Shown: positions 1 through 12,100 of the stretch, piece by piece
Layout of the letters: the number at the start of each line of letters is the position of its first letter
Numbering within the stretch: the first letter of the stretch is position 1
From: Anthopleura xanthogrammica
Taxonomy: Eukaryota; Cnidaria; Anthozoa; Actiniaria; Actiniidae
Assembly: GCA_964019055.1 (NCBI GenBank)
Contig: OZ025221.1
Location: forward strand, 5,596,968 to 5,660,967
Direction of reading: 5' to 3'
DNA: 64,000 nt
Made by a program: the position numbers and the translations under genes
Notes under the pieces: model-generated
Database searches by the model: none
What the model saw: only the letters and a program-made list of their open reading frames with translations
What the model was told of the DNA's origin: nothing

Positions 1-1617
1 ATGAATGAATGAATGAATGAATGAATGAATGAATGAATGAATGAATGAATGAATGAATGAATGAATGAATGAATGAATGAATGAATGAATGAATGAATGA
101 ATGAATGAATGAATGAATGAATGAATGAATGAATGAATGAATGAATGAATGAATGAATGAATGAATGAATGAATGAATGAATGAATGAATGAATGAATGA
201 ATGAATGAATGAATGAATGAATGAATGAATGAATGAATGAATGAATGAATGAATGAATGAATGAATGAATGAATGAATGAATGAATGAATGAATGAATGA
301 ATGAATGAATGAATGAATGAATGAATGAATGAATGAATGAATGAATGAATGAATGAATGAATGAATGAATGAATGAATGAATGAATGAATGAATGAATGA
401 ATGAATGAATGAATGAATGAATGAATGAATGAATGAATGAATGAATGAATGAATGAATGAATGAATGAATGAATGAATGAATGAATGAATGAATGAATGA
501 ATGAATGAATGAATGAATGAATGAATGAATGAATGAATGAATGAATGAATGAATGAATGAATGAATGAATGAATGAATGAATGAATGAATGAATGAATGA
601 ATGAATGAATGAATGAATGAATGAATGAATGAATGAATGAATGAATGAATGAATGAATGAATGAATGAATGAATGAATGAATGAATGAATGAATGAATGA
701 ATGAATGAATGAATGAATGAATGAATGAATGAATGAATGAATGAATGAATGAATGAATGAATGAATGAATGAATGAATGAATGAATGAATGAATGAATGA
801 ATGAATGAATGAATGAATGAATGAATGAATGAATGAATGAATGAATGAATGAATGAATGAATGAATGAATGAATGAATGAATGAATGAATGAATGAATGA
901 ATGAATGAATGAATGAATGAATGAATGAATGAATGAATGAATGAATGAATGAATGAATGAATGAATGAATGAATGAATGAATGAATGAATGAATGAATGA
1001 ATGAATGAATGAATGAATGAATGAATGAATGAATGAATGAATGAATGAATGAATGAATGAATGAATGAATGAATGAATGAATGAATGAATGAATGAATGA
1101 ATGAATGAATGAATGAATGAATGAATGAATGAATGAATGAATGAATGAATGAATGAATGAATGAATGAATGAATGAATGAATGAATGAATGAATGAATGA
1201 ATGAATGAATGAATGAATGAATGAATGAATGAATGAATGAATGAATGAATGAATGAATGAATGAATGAATGAATGAATGAATGAATGAATGAATGAATGA
1301 ATGAATGAATGAATGAATGAATGAATGAATGAATGAATGAATGAATGAATGAATGAATGAATGAATGAATGAATGAATGAATGAATGAATGAATGAATGA
1401 ATGAATGAATGAATGAATGAATGAATGAATGAATGAATGAATGAATGAATGAATGAATGAATGAATGAATGAATGAATGAATGAATGAATGAATGAATGA
1501 ATGAATGAATGAATGAATGAATGAATGAATGAATGAATGAATGAATGAATGAATGAATGAATGAATGAATGAATGAATGAATGAATGAATGAATGAATGA
1601 ATGAATGAATGAATGAA
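1..1617. repeat. (ATGA)n microsatellite, about 404 perfect units
   Basis: The tetranucleotide ATGA is repeated without a single interruption from the first base to 1617. It then decays through ATGG/ATGAAGGA variants to about 1668. The array starts at the window edge, so its true length is unknown. Such perfection over 1.6 kb points to very recent expansion or to an assembly-extended repeat. Its stop-containing frames make coding impossible. Confidence 0.98.
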
Positions 1618-2374
1618 AGAAAGAATGGATGGATGAATGGATGGATGAATGAATGAAGGAATGGATGGATTTTATCTATTTGATTTATTTCGACTTCCGT
1701 TATTATTACTACACCAGCCACTATTTGTCTGAAAGCCCTCCGTTCAGCAGGTCAAGTTTCTTACATAAGTACAATATCCGCACATTTAAACCATCGATTA
1801 ACCAATACCTACCAATTAAGCTTAAGATATTCTGACAAGCTTGAGTGAGTAGATTAATTTTGCGATTAAATTTTCATGCATGAAATATAATCCAGTTGTT
1901 GACGACATGAACAGAAATCGAAACCGTATACTTCAACAACATTTTTTTTCCTGATTTTAAATCGTTGGAAATTTCAACTATTAAGAATAAATTTCTTCTT
2001 CGAAAAAGGCGGTCTTCGGATAGAGTTTCTTTTGTTGGCCTGATTAAGAACATTATCTTGAGTTAAAGCATTTGATCAAGAAAATGGATTTGAAGAGGAT
2101 TCTGGTGTTAGTGGTCAACGTATAATGACGAAATAAGCAAAATGGAGATTTGCATATTGGTGATAACATAAAGAACTTCCAAGTAGCCAGACCGCAATAA
2201 GCTCAATATATCTAAAAGGTTCCAATAACATACGTAAGGAATACCGTACCTGAGACAGCATATATGAAAGAAATAATGTTGATTACATGAGAAACGCCAT
2301 GTTAGTTTGTTAGTTTTTGTGTAATTCAATCAGTAGGAATTTTGGACCTCGAAGCCGAGTATAGTACTTTAAGG

Positions 2375-2765
2375 CGAAAAAATAAAGAGGTCCTAGAATA
2401 GAACTGTGTGGAACACCTGAAGAGCCAAAGTACCTTATTGAAAACGATAAAATGAAAAAATGAACAGCCTCTAGTTAGTTTTAGGTATTTAATCAGTCAC
2501 AGTATTTTGCAAGCTGAACATATTAGAAAAACAAAAGTAAAAAAAGGCCCCAGAACAGAACCATGCGGAACACCACAAGCGAAACAACTTGAAACCGTAT
2601 TTAGATAAAAATAAACTATGAAATGAAATAGAAGAAGAAACACCACACCGTTATTAAAATGAAATGAATATTACTCAGACGAAAAAAGGCCCTAGAACAG
2701 AACTGTGAGGAACACCACAAGCGAAACAACTTGAAACCGTATTTGTAATGGTAATTGAACTGAGT
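2375..2765 (+). mobile_element. Degenerate LINE-like (non-LTR reverse transcriptase) fragments, repeated
   Basis: Three related segments (about 2378-2425, 2540-2600 and 2683-2745) encode variants of a G-P-R-x-x-x-C-G-T-P peptide on the plus strand; the second and third continue with Q-A-K-Q-L-E-T-V-F. This kind of motif is familiar from the reverse transcriptase region of CR1/L2-like non-LTR retrotransposons. A piece of the spacer (A-rich, with CACCACACCG) recurs near 3320-3380. No long open frame remains. I infer broken and partly duplicated LINE scraps; the family is not certain. Confidence 0.4.
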
Positions 2766-2880
2766 CACTGGAGCGTAATTTGGTCTAAAATCAAACGAGT
2801 GATTACAAAATTTACAAAATTGCATGATCATCGCGTAGCGGGAGTGCAATTTGTTAATCACAAGTTTGATTTCTTACCAA

Positions 2881-3022
2881 AATGCACCCTTCTCAAAATT
2901 ATCTTGGATGCCAGGCTTACATGAAACACAAAAGAAATCACACTTTTTCTCGATGGAATTCAATGCATTTCTTTTGTGTTCCATGTTAGCCTCGCATTCA
3001 GGATAATTTTGAGAAGGGTGCA
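2881..3022. mobile_element. Palindromic MITE-like element (142 bp)
   Basis: The left arm starting AATGCACCCTTCTCAAAATT is matched by the reverse complement of the right end, which finishes GAGAAGGGTGCAAT. The arms run about 60 bp on each side with a short centre. A partial relative lies at the window end (about 63905-63990). Structure and recurrence fit a non-autonomous DNA transposon relic. Confidence 0.7.
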
Positions 3023-3805
3023 ATGCATGACACGAAGTTCAATTACGAATTATTTATATCCGGGATTTAAAATTCAAACCCATTTCACATATTTCATACA
3101 TTTTCACCTAGAAAATCTCCTTCAAAATTTTGTTCTCATGCTTTGAATTGGCTTTTGTTTCTGTGATCTGATTGGTCAAATTCTATGTTTTCTGCAATCT
3201 CATTGGATCTTCAAAACAGTGCGATTAAAAACTCAAAATGGTGCGATTTGTGAATAATTCGCAACTGCTGAGAGCCAATCAGATTGCTGGATTTGCTAGT
3301 GATTTCAGAATGGATACAATTAAGATAAAAATAGCCTATGAAATGAAATAGAATAGGAAACACCACACCGTAGTAAAATGAAATGTTAGTTTTACACTGA
3401 TTCCGACAACCTGAGATACTTCGGATATTTGATAAGCATAAGTTTTGACGAATTATTTAAGTGGTTCGTAATCTAAGCAAATAAAAAATAGGGGCTATCG
3501 TTTACGAGATCAAACCGTTTGTATTAAAATCAACATCTTTAAAAAGGATTCTCACGATCGGGTAATTGATTATCAACCAAGTCAATGAACATAATATCAT
3601 TTGATAGCTTTATTAAAAAGCTTCAATTTGGTCATGTTGAGAAGATGGTATATAATTTACTTGATCGTAAAATTATGATTTAAAATTCGTAAGTTCGACT
3701 CTTGAATCCACCGGCTAACAACATGACTAATAAACAAATGCTTTTAAGAGCAAATGCTTTGACAATGTAGTTTTTTTCTCAATACGAATATGATAATGAT
3801 AGCAC

Positions 3806-3811
3806 TTTATT
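3806..3811 (-). terminator. Candidate poly(A) signal for the small membrane-protein ORF
   Basis: AATAAA on the minus strand about 320 bases downstream of the stop codon at 4130. It is in the right place to end a short single-exon transcript, but such hexamers are common in AT-rich DNA. Confidence 0.3.
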
Positions 3812-4129
3812 GGGAGCCTCCTACAGAGTTTCGATGCTCAAGTTTTAATGCTAGAGAACACTAAAGTAATATTGAAGCCATTCTGGTTCCTTTGCTGCTG
3901 ATGTGCTTCAGTTAGTTCAATGAACAGCATCACTAATTATGATGTGTTAGAGTCAACACAACATCATTCTTTTTGGTGATAAAGTCCCTGTCTTTAAAAA
4001 AAAGCGCTCGGTGTCAGCATTAAATGTTTGTTCTTCTGTGTCGTTAACTCTAAGCAATTTCAGAATTAGGACAATAGGATTCGAAGAAACTTGCACTGAC
4101 TCTAGATTCATCGGCGTAGCAAGGCAAGC

Positions 4130-4423
4130 TTAAATGATATTAACACTTGTGGAATCACTGTTCATTTGATTTTGACCGCACAGAACTTCCATTTCGATCC
4201 GTTCTTGTCCTCTATTCTTCCTCGTTTCGTTCATACAATTTTCTTCATCTTCTGTTCCTGTGTCATGCGTTCGCTGTAGAGCACAGATTGATGTTTCGTC
4301 TTCCTCGTTCGGTCGAAAGCGAATGATACAAACACAGCATCCAACGAGCAATACAAATACTAAAATAAAGGCAATGAAGCCTCCAATCAAAAGAGCAATC
4401 GCGGTTTCTTTTTCCACGGCCAT
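4130..4423 (-). CDS. Hypothetical small single-pass membrane protein (97 aa)
   Basis: I do not recognise this protein. It opens with M-A-V-E-K-E and a strongly hydrophobic segment at about residues 8-36, with paired cysteines (GCCVC) at the membrane edge, followed by basic residues and an acidic, hydrophilic tail. The pattern fits a short N-terminal tail, one membrane span and a cytoplasmic C-terminal tail. The start has a favourable context (A at -3, G at +4). An AATAAA lies about 320 bases downstream on the same strand. It is intron-less as read; it could be one exon of a larger gene, or chance. The residue composition is more protein-like than other short frames nearby. Confidence 0.45.
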   Translation of the reverse strand: MAVEKETAIALLIGGFIAFILVFVLLVGCCVCIIRFRPNEEDETSICALQRTHDTGTEDEENCMNETRKNRGQERIEMEVLCGQNQMNSDSTSVNII

Positions 4424-5639
4424 TTTGGGAAAATTCCTTACGTTGAATTTCAGTGATTCTTTCGTTTTAACTCAGAACCCATTTACGTACTCAAAGTACG
4501 AATGTTGTATTTTCGTGTTGTTTGACAGCTTGAACTATATTACAATACAAATCGATTGAAAGAATGGTGTTTTGAAGTCCAGTAATTTCTTTCCTTGACT
4601 CCTTTGTATCTTATTTTTATCAGTTTTACTTCAAGTCTTTGGCACGTTCCACCTGTCACTTCTAACAATATTTCCAGCCCAATTTTGTGGTGGAGTGAGT
4701 TGAATACACCGAAGTATCACACTACATGACGGTCTTCGATACTTAAACGCTTAATGGGCTTGCACTTACACTGTCGTGAGTTGGCTGTTATTTTCCACGA
4801 TTATTATTTTACCGTGCATCGAGTCGTCACTGAGTACCTTTGCATGTTCCAAATCGACTGACGTGCGTATATCGATTATATTCAGTTTATACTACAATTT
4901 TTCTTCTATCTTTCCAGAATATCAACCTCTATTTTAAAAACATTTCAAATGAAGTAGATTAGCAAAACAAGTGGATGATATTTTAATGGTCGTATTGCAC
5001 TTGAAAGCGCGATGCGACATCAAAGAAACCCTTTCGCGCCCGTTGCTATGTCGACGTTTAAGATTGACCATGACGTCAGAGCATCAAACGGGCTTCAATA
5101 ATCAATTCTAGATAGTCAAGAAACGAAACGAGCAGCTTTCGTTTTCTTCGCAATGAGTCATTGCATAGGATTTCTTCAGATCTTAACGATTCATTAAGGA
5201 ATTGAAAAATTAAGATAATTTTACTAAAGGGTTGTGTTCACGGCTCGCGGTCTATGTCGTAGGATCATATTCGCCGTCCGACCGTCTTGTCTTTCAATCA
5301 TTAAGATTAAACCGATAAAACATGATTATCTTGCTAGACAGTATCGGGCTCACGTTAGCGATATAACCTAGGTAATAACAGTGGTAGCTCTTTTCTATCA
5401 CTCTCCAGGCATCAAACATTTATTTCACAAAGTATCGACTTCAAGCTGTTTAGTTTTTTTTTTATCGTTTTGTATTGCCGTGTGTCTGCGCCCACAACAC
5501 AACAAAGAAACAAATCCGAGCGCGGAAATGCTGTCTTTGAACAAGGCGAAGATTCTGGAAGACTTGTATTTCCGTGTTTACTAAGTGAATGCCTCGAGCG
5601 ATTTTTCTTTTTACAAAACAGCTCTTAAGATTTGCTCTT

Positions 5640-5956
5640 TTAATTTTCTGGTGTTCGTTCGTTTGGTTCGTTCGTTTGGTTCGTTCGTTTGGTTCGTTCG
5701 GTTTTTCGTTCGCTTATTCGTTAGTTTGTTCATTCATTCATTTGGCATTCATTTTTTCATTCTTTCTTTGTTTCATTATTCGATTCGTTTGAATACACTC
5801 ACTCATTTCTTTATTCATTTAATTTTTTTCTCTTTCTTTTTTTCTTTCTTTTTTTCTTTCTTTTTTTCTTTCTTTTTTTCTTCCTTTTTTTCTTTTTTGC
5901 TTTCATTCTTCCATCCATCCATCCATCCATCCATCCATCCATCCATCCATCCATCC
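5640..5956. repeat. Low-complexity TTCG/TTTC/CCAT block
   Basis: Successive simple repeats: imperfect (GTTC)n and (GTTTG) to about 5735, (TTTC/TTTTTC)n at about 5820-5905, then (CCAT)n at about 5912-5956. Confidence 0.85.
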
Positions 5957-7928
5957 ATTATCCACTATTCCTTTAATATCGATCTTATCCAATCCCGAAA
6001 GCCTCCCCAAAATATGTACAATAATGCTTTATAAGAATGTGTTTTCTAAACATGAAATTCTCCAAACATTACTCACCACAAAAGCATCGCTCATGTTGTG
6101 TTTTCTTACGTGTTAGCCATGCAGAGGATGTCAAGAAAAAATAAAAATAAAACAACCCATGTACAACTCATGAGATATTTATACCGATGCTTGACCACTC
6201 TGCTCAATACTGACAAAGTTTTGTTTATGAAATTAGAATTGAACATAATATTATATGTGTTTCTTTTTTTCTTATTAAGATTTTGCATATAAACCTTTGT
6301 TTTCATGAGAGGAGTTCTCTCCAAAAAACTAACTACTTTATAGATTTAATTCTTCTAACTTATTGACTTATTTTTATCATGTTTTTTCCCTATTTTACAC
6401 AAAAACATTATTACTAAAACGAGATGTTTTTACCGTCAATTATCTACCTTTTCGCGTTTTGTTTCGCTTTGCTTTCAAATTAATTAAAAGTGAAAATAAA
6501 AATAATGTTTCTTCAATCAAACACATTCTCTTTGAATAGAGCTATTTTATCGTTTGAAACCCAGACTCACAATCCCTCCGGTATAATGTTTAGTTCATAC
6601 TTCCGTCTGCCTCCCACATCGTTGGCTATATTATTTTTTTGCACTTAGAAAAAAACGTTTCCTTATAAGTGAGAAAATGCTTAGCACTGTTCAAGAATTC
6701 TGATTGGTTTGTTAGTGTAGTTTAGCGCTTCGTTGTTCCATTAAGGAAGCCATTTCACAGTCACTACACAGTACGCATCCACTATTTATAAGCTTTTAGA
6801 TGCTTGAAAAAGCTGTTAAATTTATTGAAAACTTTCCACAAAATATAGCTTAGGAAATTTTACAATGTAGGCGTTTTTTTACTTATTATTACCACACTTG
6901 ATTTTTTATAAAAACGTTATTTAAAGTCAAATGTTAAAAAAAAGAAGTGACAATTGTGAGTTTGAAACGCGTTGGAGGCTCAGAATGACGCTCGTCTTTT
7001 TACTCTGGAAACATACATTTTCTTCTTAGCTTTTATTTATGTAAATCTAATTTCGTTAGTGATTTGTTTGAGGTATTTCTCTAAAAACCCTTTGACATTG
7101 GTTCAGGAGCTTTGAATTCCTTGATTCACCGGATAAATATTATTAGGGAATTTATAAACTTTCATTTTGAGATTGTGTTTTCGTTTATATTCGGTAAAGT
7201 TGTTTGTACATCTTTAGAAAAAGACCAAAAGTACTTGGTGATAAACATCACAAAGAATGCGACATGTTTCCCGAGTTAATATAAAGTAAACAGCTCTGTA
7301 AACTGTAAACACCTATAACAGCACAAAAATCTAACCGAAAATGTATACTTTTCAAAATCAATGAAGTGTAGCTATTCATTAAAAAGTATACATTTTAACT
7401 CATTGCAGAAAGATATTGAGTGTTTTTAATAAAGTGACTTGTTTGTTTGTTATACTTGTTTTCTCGCCAAGATTATTTAACTAGAGGTTCATATTTTGCT
7501 AAGTAAAGTTGATTCAGCTACATAAACACGGTTAGTCGAACAAACTGAACCGTGCCAAGGTCTTCTACTATCTTAAGAAACACTTTCAGTGCATGTGTTT
7601 TCCCCGAAACTTATATTTTAAACATTGTGGCATTTTCGTTGTATCTCTCTGACCGACCAGCAAGCTTTAACACAAATTTCTTAAATAACTGCAAAATTTT
7701 TTCTTTCAAAATTTCTTTTGATTTAAGATTTTTTTGAATTGTTTAATTACTATATTTAAGATAAGCAGGTTGTTTAGCAAAACCAGCAAAAACACTTTTA
7801 AAGCAATTTTTTTCCGGTTGTCAATGAATATCCGAGGCAATATTTTTCGTGATTTTCAATGAGATTTATTTTTGTGTTTGTTTGCTCATGGAGCGTGGTG
7901 GAAGCAGGGGGGTCTTGGGAAGGGGTTT

Positions 7929-8135
7929 ATCCCCACCCCCCCCCCCCACCCCCCCCCACACACACACGCACACATTTTCGCCACAAATATAAAAATGCTC
8001 TTCTGTTACGAGTTGCCTATTGCTTTGTCATGAGTTTAATGCAATAAATATGTTGCAATTGCCCCTCAAAACACCGAAAACTGCATTTCCAAGAGCTTCA
8101 ATCTCAAATCCCCCCCCCCCCCCCAACACACACAC
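7929..8135. repeat. Poly-C / CA-rich low-complexity stretches
   Basis: Two C-homopolymer runs each followed by CACACA tracts, at 7929-7975 and about 8109-8135, separated by unique sequence. They lie 300-500 bases upstream of the polydom start codon. Confidence 0.8.
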
Positions 8136-8425
8136 TCAAAACTGCTTCGCGTTCCCTGTTACTGCTCTAAGTTAGCCCTGTATTTTTACATTTGTATTTT
8201 TTGCGTTGTTCTACGTAAACTTTCAACTTGCTGTCTTAATTTTTTGTCATGTTCAACCGAAAGTTTGCCGACAGCAGCTGTGATAGCCTTGAAGAAACGT
8301 TATGTATAAACACCTGGAGGAGCCTGTGAACCAACAGATGGTACTGAAATCTAATCAAATCAGCTCATAATTTATCAATTATAAGAATTTATCCTCCTCG
8401 GTCTCTTAGAACACTTTGGTCCAAC

Positions 8426-9152
8426 ATGGCTAAGAGTTTGAGGCCGGTTCTTCTCGCTCTAAGTAGCATCTACATTGTTTTATCTGTTCTGCCATCCTGT
8501 TACTGCGATCTTCAAGGACAACCAGAACTAATCAAATTCCAGCGAGATCACAACCTCAATAATTCTCTATCAGATCTGATTTTTCTGGTCGATGTATCGG
8601 GGAGTTTACGCTACTATTCTTACACGAATGGGAGATACACTATCAAAAATGGTTTTGATGATGAGAAATTCTTTGTGAACTCTCTGTTGAATTACATTCG
8701 AGTTAGTCTCCCAACTACTCGTGTCTCGGTGATTCTCTTCAGCACCAGCGCTTCAATCAACATCAATTACATCTCTAATCTTAACCCCAATAACCATAAG
8801 TGCAACTTTAAGAAGTCCTTCAACAAACTTCCATTTCTCAATGGAATGACTAACATGAATCAAGCCTTTGCCCAGGCAAAGAGGATGCTTTTTGGTGACT
8901 TGAGTGGAAACAAGAGAATGACGAAGCAAGTCAAAACGGCAGTCTTCCTGCTGACTGATGGCAACTGGAATGTAGGAGGAAACCCTTATGCTGCAGCAAA
9001 GGAGATTCGTGATGATGGGGTTGAGGTGTTCGCTATTGGCGTCACTGGTGGTGTTGATTTTAGAGTGCTCACGCAGATTGCGTCTCCAGGACGGGCCTTT
9101 AGGTACAGCGGTTTTGCACAGTTCAGAGAGCTTGCTTATTACTTGAGAGGAG
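8426..9152 (+). CDS. SVEP1: Polydom exon 1: signal peptide and von Willebrand A domain
   Basis: Residues 1-242. The start ATG has A at -3 and G at +4 and opens a typical signal peptide (hydrophobic core about 6-22, cleavage probably after the Cys-Tyr-Cys near 25-27). The vWA domain follows from about residue 50: the MIDAS motif D-V-S-G-S is at 56-60, with the later conserved L-T-D-G. The whole vWA sits in one exon ending in phase 1. vWA domains with an intact MIDAS bind ligands through a metal ion; the ligand here is unknown. Confidence 0.93.
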
Positions 9153-12100
9153 GTAAGTGATATGGACAGACAGACAGACCGTCAGACAGAAAGAAAAGGA
9201 AGACTGCAGACAAATGGACAGACAGGAAAGATAGACGGACAGACAGACAGAGAGGCAGGACAGATTGCAGACAAATGGACAGACACCACGGACCGACAGG
9301 ACAGATAGACGGACTGACGGACAGACAGACAGAAAAGACAGACGGATGGACAGACAGACAGGACAGACTGCAGACAAACGGAAATACTGGACAGACAGAC
9401 GGACGGACGGATAGATAGAAACAACAGACGGAAAGACGGACGGACGGACGGACAGACAGACGGACGGACCGATAGACAGGCAGGACAGACTGCAGACAAA
9501 CGGATGGACGGATGGACAAACAGACAGACAGGCAGGCGAACCGTCATACAGAAAGGATAGATGGACATACAGACAGATAGATAGACAGACAGACAGAAAG
9601 ACAGACAGACAGACAGTAAAGAAAGACAGACACCAAGAAACAAAATTATTTTTCTTTTTACCATTTCTAGATCCCTATGAATCAGACTGGCTACCTGTTC
9701 AACCAAGGAGTACCTGTGGATCATGTGACTCATCTGCAGGCTGCGCATGCGGACTGTTGACTGGCGAGTACGAATGTGCCTGTCAAAAGGGTTACTATGG
9801 CAGCGGGTACATTGGAGACTGCAATCGTTAGTAGTATTTCTCATTTATTCCTAGTAGTGGTGGTAGTGGTAGTGGTAGTGGTAGTGGTAGTGGTAGTGGT
9901 AGTGGTAGTGGTAGTGGTAGTGGTAGTGGTAGTGGTAGTGGTAGTGGTAGTGGTAGTGGTAGTGGTAGTGGTAGTGGTAGTGGTAGTGGTAGTGGTAGTG
10001 GTAGTGGTAGTGGTAGTGGTAGTGGTAGTGGTAGTGGTAGTGGTAGTGGTAGTGGTAGTGGTAGTGGTAGTGGTAGTGGTAGTGGTAGTGGTAGTGGTAG
10101 TGGTAGTGGTAGTGGTAGTGGTAGTGGTAGTAGTGGTAGTGGTAGTGGTGGTGGTGGTGGTGATAGTGATAGTGGTGATGGTATTCGCTAGTAGTAGTAG
10201 AAGTAGAATGTTAGTAGTGGTATTCGTAGACTTGTTTATTATCTCGTGAGACATTTCTGGCCGGTTTGTTTTTTTATTTTCCTCCAGCTTGTCCCGTGTC
10301 TACGTTCAAATCCTTTAATGGATTTGCCAAATCATGCACTCCATGTCCTCCCAACTCTGCTCATTCTCTCACAGCGAGCTTTAGTAGGAGCGATTGTAAA
10401 TGCAAAACAGGATATGAAAGAAAGGCTGGAGCGGAAAAAGACGGGCCATGTGATAGTAAGTTGAACTTCTTCCATCCATCTTTTCATCCATTCATTGCCC
10501 CCCACTCAGCTACTGTCCCATTCCATTTTACTCACCCTTTCCTTTCTCCTATCGTCCTTCCATTTATCCCCCTTAGCCAATTTTTTATCTCGTTCCCATT
10601 CATGTTATCCATACCTTCACACCACACCACACCACACCACACCACACCACACCACACCACACCACACCACACCACACCACACCACACCACACCACACCAC
10701 ACCACACCACACCACACCACACCACACCACACCACACCACACCACACCACACCACACCACACCACACCACACCACACCGCGCCATCCATCCATCCATCCA
10801 TCCATCCATCCATCCATCCAAACCATCCATCCAAAAACAATGTCCCATTCAATTAATCCATTCATTTATAAATTGATTTACCTACCTTGATTTCTCATTT
10901 TTTTCCTGAATGTATTGTTCTTTTACCTTTCCTTTATTTTCTCTCTTTATGCCATTCCCAGTCAAGCAATGTGACAAGTTTACCGTTCCACCTAATAGCC
11001 AAATACGAGGAGGAAAATGTAACGTTGATTACCTGTCTACCTGTGAGCTGGTCTGCCAGGAAGGATACGAGCTGACAAGCCCAGGAAGGAGAAGTTGCAC
11101 ACTGAATGACCAGGGACACGCAGTGTGGAATGGTATAGAACCAAGATGCAGAGGTATATGGAATACCACCTCTAAATTGAAGTTTTTCTAGAATTTGTAG
11201 AATTGCTGGGTTTCAATCAGCTGATAAAAGTCTTTGAATCTCATTATCTGATAAATTATAAATATAAATTAGCAATAATATATTGCAATTAGATTACATT
11301 TTGGAAAATTGTTTTTAGAGTTTTTTTTTATAAACTATTAGAAAATCGAATCCAGTGAAAAATTATAACGGAGTCACTTTCATTTTTGATTCATCATTTC
11401 TTATTTCTGAGAATTGTTTTTTACTTTATTAGAGATTGTTTGTCCAACGCTAAATGTCCCCCACGCGACCTCTGTGAGTGGCAAATGTGTCCCCCCTGGG
11501 ATGACGTACAAAAGCAAATGCAGTTTTGAGTGTGACGCTGGTTACATCCTGAAGGGAAGCAGTGTAAGACAATGTGAATTAAACAAGAAATGGACTGGCG
11601 AGGAAACGGTGTGTCAAGGTAATCACGTGATTAATGCCTGTACAGGAAGTGACGTCATTCGTCTGTAAGTTTGGATATATACAGGAAATGAAGTTTCTTA
11701 TATTTAGGTGACGTGCTGAATCAAGTGATCGATCGTTACAGGAAGTGACGTTATTCACGAGATATGGCCGAAACGTTAGTTGTCCTGGTGGTAGCTAGAC
11801 GTCATATTCACCCTAATTGGAATAGTCAATTTCTTAACCAAGGGTTACGTGTCTATTTACTTTTACTGGTCTCTTTTATCTCGGACCAAGCCCTCTCGGT
11901 CTACTTTCCACGGCCGTAGCCTGGGAATGAACCGAGTATTTGTCCAACTTAGTTTTTTATTTACTTCTCTATTTTCAATTGATTTTTTTTTTAATATCAT
12001 TTTAATTTTTTTTGACAGCGATTCTTTGTCCAAAGTTGAATTCCATCCCTCTAACTCAAGTCAATCCACCTAAGTGTATCCAGGAAGACATTGCAGCCTT

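Larger units (their letters stand above)
4424..8425. other. Intergenic region, no supported gene
   Basis: About 4 kb of AT-rich sequence upstream of the polydom gene. It contains a low-complexity block (5640-5960), and two poly-C/CA stretches (about 7930-7975 and 8109-8135). A short plus-strand frame at 5381-5584 has a hydrophobic stretch but no good start. I see no tRNA, no conserved exon and no clear promoter element, although the polydom promoter must lie in its last part. Confidence 0.6.

Noticed and set aside
5381..5584. Short secreted-peptide-like frame (hydrophobic stretch followed by a polar tail)
   Set aside because: No ATG in a good position, no splice-supported upstream exon, and no recognisable peptide repeat or cleavage pattern.
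9776..10254. Poly-Val and poly-Thr frames over the TAGTGG array
   Set aside because: Simple-repeat artefact located wholly in intron 2 of the polydom gene.
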